The notes beneath the pieces were generated by a model. The model was not told where the DNA came from. It saw only the letters and a list, made by a program, of their open reading frames with translations, and made no database searches. 64,000 bases of DNA, from assembly GCF_964204645.1 (NCBI RefSeq), contig NC_134033.1, positions 8,776,231 to 8,840,230 of the forward strand, in the 5' to 3' direction. Positions 1 through 11,300 of this stretch are shown in pieces (the stretch's first letter is position 1; each line of letters opens with the position of its first letter). The stretch comes from Tubulanus polymorphus (Eukaryota > Nemertea > Palaeonemertea > Tubulaniformes > Tubulanidae). Both the position numbers and the translations under genes were made by a program.

Positions 1-3000
1 CAACTTTGAGTGAGTTCTTCAAATTAGATTTTGTCTTTGGTTCACGCATGTGACCAGATGCTTCGAACATCGACGCTGGGTATGGTGCTAACTCGTGAGC
101 TAAGATACTGTTGATGTCAAGGTCACGCGAGTTATACTGCAAGCCCATAGCCCTGGCATAAATCATTTCAGGGTCGTACACCTTCACATCACCGACTTTG
201 ATGTGTTTCCGCGAGACTGACATCGTGATCACAACCCTTGGAATAGTCTCATGAAAGCTACCAGGCCAACTCTTTTCAAAAGACTGCATTTGTGACTTGC
301 CTAGTGAAACTGCATTGTCGACATTTAATGTTGGATGACTGACCAACTTCCCTGATTCGATGTTGACTATACCATCTGATGAGTTAGATCGGGCTTTAAA
401 GGGTCTATACATAGCTCCAGCTTTTCCCGAAGTAACATTCTTTGATCAACATCAGTCTTTATGCTTGACTTCATTTCCTCTTTGTGTTTTGTTTGCACTG
501 GCAGTTCATCATACTCTCTCATCTGGTTCAACTGGTGAATAATCGCATTGCATGTATGTCAACTGTATGCCCATGTTTTGAGCGTATTCGGCTTGAGTGT
601 GATTCCGATTATTCCATTACGACCGTGACCATACCGCATAAATGTGGTTTCAATGGCCATATCACTCCAGATACCATTGAACAGTCCATCTTTGTGGTGC
701 ATTGTGTGCTGTCCCTTCATGAAATACTCCCGTACGTCAGCTGGCATCGACTCCATTGAGCGCAAGTAATAGAGCGCATACCTGGCATAGTGAACATGGT
801 TTGCTGCAAAGAACATGGGTACCATCTCCTTAACAACTGCAAGATGGAGCGGCCAATCGGCTTCGCGTTCAGCTCGTATGTATTTCATTATAAGGAAGAC
901 TGGCCTAATAAGACAGTCAACCCAGAGTTTGGACGTTCTGCTCTTTGAAGAAATGTCATCAAGCACACATTGAAGGTCTGTCATGCCTGTAAGTTCCTGT
1001 GATTCAAACAATGGTCGCAGCAACTCTTCGACTAACAATCTGAATGCTCTAACGTTTTGTGGATACTTTTTTCCTGTTAACATTTTCAATACACCACCAA
1101 ATGGAACACTCAGAATTTCTACAATGCCGGAGTCTGTCATCAGAGTAGTACCAATGCAGCCACAGTAACTCATTAACAGATGCATTCCACCTAATCTCAA
1201 ATAATAGTTCCTGAACATGGCTGGATTCTCCCAGGTGATGTGTACGGCAATGCGATACAGTTGCTGGTCAGCTGTAAATACAACAAACTCTTGGCCGGCA
1301 TTATGTGATACATCTTTTGCCACAAGCAATGCTGTCATCATTGTCGCAGGTTCTGCTGGCGGGCTGTCTACAAGCGGAAGGTACACCACTCTTGTTTTTG
1401 GTTTCCTTGAATGGCCTTGCTCTCGACACAATCTGGTGTTGTGACCATTAAACTCGGGGCACGCCTTGCTGCTCAGGATATCTTCGAAAAAGGCAAAATC
1501 CGCTTCCTGCGCTCTGTAGCTAAAAACCTGCTGATGAGTCACTACATCTGGTGAAAGAACTGTTCTGGGAATCTGAGGCATGGGGGGATTCTTTTGCCCG
1601 ATATAATCGATGAGTTGATCCACTTCCTCGACCCCTACAGGCTGTGACATTTCCTCCTTTTTTACCCTTCTCATGGTTCCAGGATTTGTTGTCTCATCAC
1701 TGGTTGGTTGCATTACTATTGTTGCAAGGGAATGTGTAGATAGTTTTCCACTTGGTGAACTGATATCAGCATCAAAGTTATCTGATACAACCTGGACTAA
1801 TCCATGTTTCTCTACTGTCAACAACCGATGCCGCTGCAGCTGACTTCTTAAAGCGGAGAACCTCATCGTAACTACACGTGACTCGATAGTCATACATGTG
1901 ATTAACTATCAATTTAGAGTCTCGAAGTAATACACCCAGGGCAATCTGAATATCTGTTGCTCTGTTGTTTACTATACTTGTTACAATGCTCCCTTTCAGC
2001 AATGCCGGTAAAGTGCATTTTTCTAGCTTTGGTGAGATTGTAGCTAGAAGACACTGTAATGTCTCGGAAACCTGATCGCCAGCTGTATGCTTATCGATGT
2101 GTACGCTATAAGATGATTTCGACCAATCGAGCTTCTGGCAATCCTTCCTTATCTGATTGGCAAGACTGACAGTATCATATTCAAGATCATCAGCTTCCTT
2201 GTCCTTTACCAGTTTTTTCACAAACCCAGCATTATTTCTAAATAATAAGATGGATGCATATCCTCGTGAGGATAGTGTAATCAATTCCCCACGAAAGTGT
2301 TTGATAAGTTCAACAATCAAGGATTTCCGGGATAGCACGTTTCCACCATGATGTTCATATTGTTCAAACAATTCTACTGAATTCCATATGCACGTTTTGT
2401 CATTAGATAATTCCGCTATTACAGATTTCAGAGCTAGATCTGTGTTCTGAACTTCAGATTTATCACGATTGTTATTATCAAGAAGCCTCATGCCAACAAA
2501 TGCACTCATACAGTCCTTGTGATAACGGGCTTCAGCTGCAATTAGATCACTCACTGCACCTTCCAAGCGAACTCGAACTTCATTTGCCCATCTATCACCA
2601 CGGGCATTACATTTGTCTAGTAAATATTGTTTGTATGTTTGGCGCCCGTGATCGGAATGTGTTAATCGGCATAAATAAGCTGGTCTCCATCTGTCCGGGT
2701 GTTTTGAGTCTTTATTTACCACATCACATGATTCGCCACAATAAAGACACTGATCTCTGAACTCAAATAGAGCAGTTGATGAGCGCCGTTGTTTCTTAGG
2801 TGGTTCATTATCTTTAGTGACATAAGGTCCAAGATTAGTCTTTGAGGTGTATCTCGAGACACAATTCTCGTGGTAACATACCGGTATTGTGACATCGGGA
2901 TCATCTGCAAGTTGCGTTTCGAGATCAAGATGTAACGTGTCACCATATATCTTGCTTGCACTTATGGAGTGTGTATGCGACCTGGTCCATTGGATCTGGT

Positions 3001-3019
3001 GATCGGTCCAGCACCACAC
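1..3019 (-). pseudogene. Broken copy of a large uncharacterised multicopy protein family; continues past the left edge
   Basis: Reading the minus strand from 3019, one open frame of about 400 codons carries CLYCGE, RWRPAYLCR, ARYHKDC and CSYDEVLRFK. It runs on in a second frame with DNFDADISS, GGMHLLMSYCG, HYARYALYYL and TTFMRYGHGRNG. The switch, a one-base shift near 1815-1830, falls inside a continuous conserved stretch, so I read it as a frameshift in one gene. An in-frame TGA at 559-561 follows TLKTWAYS, and the same frame continues with coherent sequence to a TAG at 367-369. A further shift leads to VVITMSVSRKHIKVGD and LAHELAPYPASMFE up to position 1. I recognise the motif set from long, highly repeated, unnamed proteins in cnidarian, echinoderm and fish genomes (family memory). 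The Cys pairs at the start suggest a zinc-binding region. The DNFD word and the spacing of later blocks would fit an RNase H-like transposase core, but that is a guess. At least three disruptions make this a pseudogene or a relic of a mobile element. Confidence 0.6.
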
Positions 3020-3348
3020 TTGTACATATAGTTGAAAATGCAGTGACCCTCCTTTTTAGCTACAAAACACAAAATGCAGAAGGGTTCTTTAAAATAGAGC
3101 TAGGACGTCACAATCCAAATATTGGAGGGCTACAAATCATCCACTAAACTATCGGATTACATCGACAAAACACACGTAGGTACACACTTTCAAGTAGAAC
3201 ATCAATACCAATCCGAAATATATAGGCCTAGGTAAAAGGTATTTGGAATTTCGATCAACGTCCTCATACTAACAAAGTGGCTAACGAATATGCATCAAAT
3301 CTTCACTATCAGTGCATTTAATTATAATAATAATAATACTGATATAGT

Positions 3349-3655
3349 CAGGGACGGATTTATGGAGAGTTGGGGGAGCGCCCCCCCCCCCAAATTTCGA
3401 GGTGCCCTAAAAAGAATTTCATAGAAATATTTTTTTAAAGTAAACTTTTTGTAAAACTAAACCATCTGTATTGGGTGTTTCAAAAATATAGTTGATGTTT
3501 TCCGGTGACTCTCCACCAGAAAAGCCCAGATAGCTTTTAAATTGCATCAAATTTAGTTTGCACCTTAGGTGCGAAGTATGAGAGTGCCCTTATTTACCCA
3601 GATGTGCCCTAATTTTTCCTGCTCCCCTCCTTAAATAGACCCTAGACCCGCCCCT
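3349..3655. mobile_element. Small hAT-like MITE
   Basis: The left end reads CAGGGACGGATTTATGG. The right end is roughly its complement (CTAGACCCGCCCCT), and GGGGGAGC / GCTCCCC lies just inside. TATAGT occurs immediately before the left end (3343-3348) and after the right end (3656-3661), which looks like a target duplication. CAGGG.CGGAT ends are familiar from non-autonomous hAT elements. No coding potential is seen. Confidence 0.5.
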
Positions 3656-3661
3656 TATAGT

Positions 3662-4474
3662 TGATGAAATGATAAATAAAGAATAGTTTTCATTATGTAC
3701 CTACCCATATTTAATGCTGCACTTTCCCGACAGCAAAAGAGCCTTTTATTGAGAACCTCAAGCAGAGATACAGACTAAATGGAACAAAAACAGCAGTTGA
3801 AATTCAAATTCATTAGTGCCATGGTAACATAACCATTGTTGCCTAGAGCATTTTTTTGTAGGCCTAGGTAACATTTTAACTTTAAAGAAAATATTTTTTG
3901 AAAATTATGCATAGGCCTAAGTCCGATCTGTAGGCCCACTGTTATTCAATGACTTCCATGGCGGCCATCTTGGATTCCGTTGCCATGGTAACGTCAAATC
4001 ACAAAATAAATATCAGAAATGGATTCCTCGACATTAAATTAGTCAGAAAAGATGTATCACATTTACTTGTAGGTCAATCGGTAAGAAAGTTGATTTTTGA
4101 TAAATTACAAAATGGCTGTCGGCGGCCATCTTGGATTTCTGGAATTGCCCAAGGGTGACGACCCTACACCCACTTGGACTTCACCACAGACATCCTATAG
4201 ACGAATAATCAACATAGAAAAAAACTATAACAGAGAAATCCACCTAAAGCCAAAATTTGCCTTTTGGCTGCTGGACTAAAGGGATATTCTGTTGTTTATA
4301 TTTAACAACCACATAAAATATATTTTTTCATAAGCGGAACAACCCCATTTTCTTTATGTCGCCATGTCGAATGATAAAATTACGTATTACCACAAAAACT
4401 GTTGAAGATAGCATATTCTTTCAAAATTGGGTGTGTTTCAGATATGATTGACAAGGCCTATATAGTGGGACTAA
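3662..4474. other. Gene-free stretch with fragments of an unidentified repeat
   Basis: Only short recurring words are visible, notably GGCGGCCATCTTGGAT twice (near 3960 and 4121). That word also occurs in the HINE bodies (near 9471, 56923). The two ORFs of 60-69 codons here have no recognisable motif and I leave them out. Confidence 0.4.
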
Positions 4475-4479
4475 TGTCA

Positions 4480-4530
4480 TCAGTGTCACGTTTTGTCATC
4501 AGAGTCACGTTTGTCATCAGAGTCACGCTG
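4480..4530. repeat. Three short tandem copies of TCATCAGAGTCACG
   Basis: TCATCAGTGTCACGTTTTG, TCATCAGAGTCACGTTTG and TCATCAGAGTCACGCTG follow one another. They form a three-unit minisatellite just outside the foldback element. Confidence 0.8.
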
Positions 4531-4540
4531 AACCTAGATG

Positions 4541-4945
4541 TGTAGTATGGTGGCTGATAAGGGTCATAGCGTAAACTTCCTGGTATGTAAATGAGGGCGC
4601 CAGAACGCCAGAACGCCAAAACGAAAAAAACAACGAAAAACGTCGAAATTTCTCTAAAAGTTCGTTTTGGTGCGCCAAAACAAAGAATATTCCGTTTTGG
4701 CGCCCCCGCCAAAACGAACTTTCATTTTGGCGCCCCCACCAAAACAACGAAAAACGTCGAAATTTCTCTAAAAGTTCGTTTTGGCGAGGGCGCCAAAACG
4801 GAATTTTCTTTGTTTTTTGGCGCGCCAAAACGAACTTTCAGAGAAAATTGGACGTTTTTTTTCGTTTTGGCGTTCTGGCGTTCTGGCGCCCTCATTTACA
4901 TACCAGGAATTTTACGCAATGGCCCTAATCAGCCACCATAGTGTA
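4541..4945. mobile_element. Foldback element with about 90-bp inverted arms
   Basis: The left arm (from TATGGTGGCTGATAAGGGTC through CTGGTATGTAAATGAGGGCG and a doubled CCAGAACG) is repeated in reverse complement at the right (to about 4940). The roughly 200-bp centre is built from repeated AACGAACTTTC and GTTTTGGCGCCC words on both strands. It also carries a direct repeat of AACGAAAAACGTCGAAATTT (near 4633 and 4743). The several overlapping ORFs are by-products of this repetition, not genes. The boundaries are where arm similarity stops. Confidence 0.8.
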
Positions 4946-5251
4946 GGGCTAGTCTCTAAGTATCATAAATAGATACCGGTATTTTCTTATGTTGCAAATA
5001 GATAAACTTTGCTATCAATTAAAACAAAAAATTATTAAAAAGTATAGAAGTGCGAAAGCAGTAACACTAATGTAATCTCAGATTTTTAATCATATGTAAG
5101 ATTACATTTGATCTTACACACCCGAATGTTCGTCGGACAATTCTTTACGTGGCGGCCTGAAGTCTAGAGCCACTACGGTTTTTGGCGGTAATTAAGACAG
5201 CCGGTAGGCGGTGAAGTGGTCGATTCTTGGAGGATTAGAAAAAAGGGGAAC

Positions 5252-5382
5252 ATGGAATCGAAATCGGACGAATGTCTAGGTAGCAACTGTGAGACGACGT
5301 TACCCAAAGAGATGGATGAAGATGTAGAAAAGTTAGAAAGAGAACATTTCCAGAGAATCGTTAATGCGTTCAGATGTTACAG
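5252..5382 (+). CDS. CARNMT1: CARNMT1-like exon 1 (start codon)
   Basis: ATG at 5252 opens [16 protein letters not shown], an acidic and variable leader. It then reads [17 protein letters not shown], which is the conserved start of the family domain. The exon ends with AG at 5381-5382 before GTTTCG, a poor donor but the only one that keeps the family motif and joins in phase 2 to exon 2. No TATA box is visible upstream (5100-5251). A palindromic mobile element begins only about 25 bases after the donor. Confidence 0.88.
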
Positions 5383-8300
5383 GTTTCGATCTTAAATCCT
5401 ATCTTTATCACAGGGGCTCATCAGAGTTGTAGGTAATGTAAAAACGATAATCTGTTAATCCAATGTATATAGTATAGGCCACAGGGGCTCGTATCAGAGT
5501 TGTAGGTAATCAATGTAAAAACGATAATCTGTTAATCTAATGAATAAAATAACAAGGGCTTCAAATGCGCAGAACACTATATTTTCTAAATGTTGCGGTT
5601 GTTTCGTTAATCCATACGATCTTCCAGCTTTGAAAACGCGAATTTTCCGATTTTACGTCAATTCACGAACTCCATGCGCGATCTAAACATGGCGATTGTC
5701 ATCTCCCACAATGCTTAGCGCAATGCAGAACCGAAATGAATTTTATTTCCAATTTATTTTCTGTGTATATTTACGTGAAATTCAGAATCTATTATAACCT
5801 GATCGTGTTTATTCTAGCTTAAATAAGATAAAACATTATTTGATTGAATTGTTACGAAATAAAATTCACTGCGGACCTGTTGCTAGTTCAAGTTCAAGGT
5901 CGCCATCTTGAGATCGCGTGTCGAGTGCGTGAATTGACGTAAAATCGGAAAATTCGCGTTTGCAAAGCTGGAAGATCGTATGGATTAACGAAACAACCGC
6001 AATATCCAGAAAGTATAGAATGTTTTGCGCATTTGAAGCTATCGACCATCAAAATCGGTGAAGGATTTCGTGTCGAACTCAACGTTTTAAATTTCGAAAT
6101 CAGCAAAAACCGGCGTCATAGCATTTTCGGTCCAGGCGATTTCGGCCCTAATTTCGCGTTCAAAGACATATAATTCACGAACTATTCATCGGAAATTAAC
6201 GGGAATAGTTTCGTTAGAAGCAGGAAGGTATTAGCTTTCATATCATGCCTGGATTATCAAAATCGGATGAAAAATAACGAAAAAGTAAGCGACTGAAGTT
6301 GAGTAGTTTGTGAGCGTCGTTAGCCCCCTTGTTATTTTATATATACTATATACATTGGATTAACAGATTATCGTTTTTACATTACCTACAATTCTGATAC
6401 GAGCCCCTGTGGTATAGGCCTATATAAAATAAAAAGGGGGCTAACGACGCTCACAAACTACTCAACTTCAGTCGCTTACTATTTCGTTAGGCCTATCTCT
6501 CATCCGATTTTGATAATCCAGGCATGCTATGAGAAAAGCTAAAAAAGCTTCCGGCGCTATTGCACTTTTGTACCCCCCTCCCAAAACTTTTATTTCAGCA
6601 TATTTATTATCAGGGATGTCTAGGGATTCAAAATCAGTGACTTTAGACCCAAAAAACCTACTTTTTCTAGGTTAAAATTTTGTTATTTTGGGCCCTAAAT
6701 CACGTGTAAATTCGCCGATTCGCGACGTCAACAACGCCATATTGGATGTCAATCAAAGTTTCTAACCCTCCACTGAAATGTCATGACATAGGCCTAAAAA
6801 CTTTGCAAAAACCATGTTTTCAAACATAACCATCTCTGAAAATGACGCGTATGTTTGCATTATTTTCATACTGAGCTATTGATTTAAAGATGTTCTGATG
6901 AAGAAAAGTTATATGCCCAAAAACGAAACTTTGTCAATTCAATTAAATTTATTGGCATATGTTTATTCGGATGATTTTAGGTGGTAATTAGTGCGGAAAC
7001 TTGGCCGACCCGTCAGTTTGAATCGAGGAAATCGGCCCCAAATTATCAGAAAATATAGAATGTTTTGCGCATTTGAAGCCCTGGATCATCAAAATCGGTG
7101 AAGGATTTCGTGTCAAACTCAACGTTTTCAATTTTGAAATCGGCAAAAACCGGCGTCATAGCATTTTCGGTCCTAATTTCACGTTCAAAGACATATAATT
7201 CACAAACTACTCGTTGGAAGTTAGGCCTAATGGGATAATTTTCGTTAGAAGCAGGAAGCTATTAGCTTTCATAGCATGCCTGGATTATCAAAATCGGATG
7301 AGAAATAACGAAATAGTAAGCGATTGAAGTTGAGTAGTTTGTGAGCGTCATTAGCCCCCTTGTTTTTTTAATATATACTATAAACATTGGATTAACAGAT
7401 TATCGTTTTTAGCCCACTTGGGACTTTAGTCACAGCGGGCTATTGCATTCACTTTTCGTCCGTCCGTCCCTAGACGGAATCCAGTTATTTTGGGAAGTTT
7501 TGAAGACGTTTCAAGGTAATGTCTTGATATTTGGTTTATACATGTATCTACCCTAGACACGCCTTCAGCCCAAAAACTGGCATTGTCAGATTCAAGATGG
7601 CCGACTGGCAGCCATTGTTGTTCATCAAAATCAGCACTTTTTAGGACGTTCGTTAGACGAACGTCCTTATGTGACAGGTTTGCCGGTTGATGACGCACTT
7701 CCGATTGGGTTGACAGACGTTTAAGGTTGTTTTAAAGCCAGTTAGTTAGAGATTTCCTCAAATTCCGCATCAGAAATGGTGTCTTCAAGTTGGGATTGAA
7801 TTTGGTTAAAAATAGTTGGTTAGTTTTTGCTGTGCCCTCTTGAAAAAATGCTCTTCACGCCGTTTATGTGACATCACACATCACGTGTTGCTTATGACGT
7901 AGAGGGTATAGTGATCGACAGAAGTGCCATTTTTAAAATCGTTGTATCGTGGATGTTAACTTTACAGGACCGTACGAAGTCTCTTTAAAGGTGAGTAGGC
8001 ATATAGGCCCTATGGTGACTTAACTTAATTCCTTGTGAGCGCACAGAGGCCCTGTGAGAATCTAGAGACGTTCGCAGCATTGAAAATTACGCAATGGTCC
8101 GCTCGACACGCACACACATGCTGTCAGTTTGACCCACGTGACTAAATACAGCCGCCATGAATCAGAAGCAATCCACTTCAAATTTTATGAAGTGAAAATC
8201 ATAATTATTATTTATCCGATATACACCAAAAACCTTCAAGAGAAAGGTATTTGGCGTCGGATTCTGTACCGAAAATCCCGGATTGTTACACTGCATAGTT

Positions 8301-11300
8301 TTTTTAGTAGGGTTCTTTTAACATTTTGCCTATAAGCCATTTGATTGACACGTGGGGCGGGGCTTGCGATCTGCCGATGACGTCAGATGTAAACAATAAT
8401 ATAACCACGTGCATCGCGCACATGTGTAAACAAACCTGGCAACAAATTAGATTTTTTGGCGCCAAAACTTTTTTGATTTTTTCTTTTGTCCAATGATTTT
8501 TCAACTGGAGCCAACTGCTATGCCATTAGATTGTACAATCAAGTATTCACGTTTATAGACTCTCTCTGAAATAATTCTTGTCCAGGGGACATGTATTGAA
8601 ATATCTATTGTCGTTCTTTTTGTTTTTTTTTATTTTTAGGATATAAAAAGCCTAGAAGAAACATCATCTGGCAGACGCACATTTGACTACAGATTATATC
8701 CTGTTATAAAATGTGTTTTTCTTGTCATTAATACTTCCTGACTACTTTTATTTTATGGTTATCTAAGTGCAAGGCAAACATTGGTGGGGTTCCTTTCGCC
8801 CTCCGAATATATAGGACCAAAAGGGGTATTTTATGCCATTTGGATTTATTTTTGCTTAGAAAATTTATTCAAATACTTTTTGGCGGGCGCATTCAAATTC
8901 TGAAGGGTACGACTAGTCCAACCCCTAAATCCACTTGCATTAAGTCTCAACGTTAAAACCTTCACCGGCCTCCTACTCAATTTTTTGAATAAATGTAAAA
9001 CTTATGGCAGAATTTATGGTTGATTCCTCAATTTTTGAATCCCAAAGAATAATTTTTGAATTACGCAGTAGGTTGACACTTGAATAGCCGGTATTCAAAT
9101 TTTCCAATCAATGTGGGAGGTGTCTGGGTCTATATGCGTTTCACAAACGAACGTCCTCTTTTAAAGTTTCTTTCTAGTTACACTTTTTGAGGGAAATTTT
9201 GCAGACGCTTTGATCAATTACCTTGATCTTTCGTGTATATTTGAATCCCCCAAGGGCCCACCACCATAAGAAAATTGGGTCGATCAGACTCAAGATGGCC
9301 GTCCTATGACCTTTTTAGTGCCCAAAAATGTCAATTTTGGCCCAAATTCTGAGTCCTGTAGTTTCCTACTGGTTTGCCATTTCTCATTGCAATTTGTGAT
9401 GGGTATTCTTTGGAAAGGATTGTTTTATACCTGAGACAGGTATTTTTGATCAGCCAATTATGACGCAATTGGCGGCCATCTTGGTGTCATCAGTACTCAT
9501 CCGTAAGTGGGAAAAAGTTTTTCCACATTAGGCTATATTGATACCTAAGCGTATTTTGTTACCACAATCAATTGGAAACTTGTAGCTCATAACGTGTTCT
9601 ATGATTGTGGTGAGTTTCAAGGTCATTGATTTTTGTATATGGCCACCAGGGGGCATTGAATAATACAATATCTTAGTATTTTTATATTATATTCGTAACC
9701 ACAATCAATTGCAAAGTTGTAGCTCATGACATCATCTATGATTGTGGCAAGTTTTAAGGCCATTAGTTATTCTATATGGTCACCAGGGGGCAAATTACAA
9801 AGTTATAGTTCGTGACATGTTCTATGATAGTGGTGAGTTTCAAGGTCATTGGGTTTTGAATATGGTCACTAGGGGGCGTTGAATAATAGAATAACTTAGT
9901 ATTTCCATATTAAATTGGTGACGAGGCATATTTTGTTATCGCAATCAATTACGATCAATTACAAAATCGTAGCTGCTGACATGTTCTATGATTGTGGTGG
10001 GTTGCAACGTCATTGGTTTTTGTATATGGTCACCAGGGGGTGTTGAATATTGAAATTGTTAGATTGTTGAGCATTTGAAACCACTTCCCAAGTGGGCATG
10101 GTGTCCCTGGACCTCTAGTTTCTTTCAGCTGTAAATTTTTCTATGCAAAATCATTTCCACACAATCTGATAAGTAATCTAGCAATTATCAACATGATGAT
10201 AGATTCCATTAAGACACTATAATATTCAAATAACAACTATCCAAAAGCTTGCACTAACTTGGTCCACGTCTACAATAAAACCATTCCGATTCCCAGTCCC
10301 CGTGTGTAACATTTCATGTAACGATGCACGACAACACCGATCTCTTAGCTCTTTAACAAGTAATCAGTTCAAAGTTCAATTAATTCTACTACAGAAATAC
10401 AAAACCACCAAGCAAGCTTTCAGTACAACCATGTCAGCAAGCCCATTTTTAGAATTTCTTCCTTGTTTTATATTGTGAAAAAATATTTTTTGAAAATATA
10501 AAATAGTTTCTGCGCCTACCTGTACCCTGCGAAATTTTGGATGTAGACCATAAACAAATGTTTATCTTTGGTCTTATTTGACTACAAACTAAGGCTTTAA
10601 GAAAGACAAAATACAATATAAACTTCTAGAACTTTGAAGTCACGAATTAGTAAGATTTTTCAAGCAAAACCCTTACTCCAAACAACCTCTAGCTTTCAAG
10701 GTGAACCACACTTTGCCCATGGGCTATTTATTTTCTTGTTTAATTTTCAATGAAATGAATTTTTGCACACCGGCAGCCTTAGTGACAGATTTTTTACTTT
10801 TCACCAGTGTGGTGAGCCACTGGATCATTGGTCCTTTATTTAGCGATGTTAGCATAGCCGGTAATAGTCAGTAACCTGTCTGTGGTTTAGTTCCATGATT
10901 CAGAATTTTCACAAACTACAGTTAGGAATGGTACGGTATTTCTGAATAGTGCTGGTATGTTTCCGGTATAAAGACACTTTGCCAAGTGTCAAACACTATA
11001 TCCTGCCGATTTAAAACTACAGCAAATGCAACCAATTTACAATGTCGCAGTGCTTAGATAATTTCTGGTGGTTCTTGGACCAAATCTGGTAGATCTATGT
11101 GGTGAATGTAGGCCTACAGCTTGTAAGCTAGTTTGATCAGAACCACTAGCGGACAGCCACTCCTCTTTGTGCATGCACACTACTTTTATTTTCTTTTTCA
11201 GGGCACATTCACTGAAACGGATTGCGATTTCGGAAAGAAATTACCATGAGCTGTCGGACATGCACAAAAAACTGATACCAAATTTTCAGGAGCAAATGAA

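Noticed and set aside
360-759. Plus-strand ORFs of 60-91 codons at the left edge
   Set aside because: They lie antisense to the long conserved minus-strand protein and have no motif.
4458-4972. Overlapping ORFs of 63-116 codons on both strands
   Set aside because: They follow the short GTTTTGGCGCC repeats of the foldback element; the peptides are repeats in every frame.
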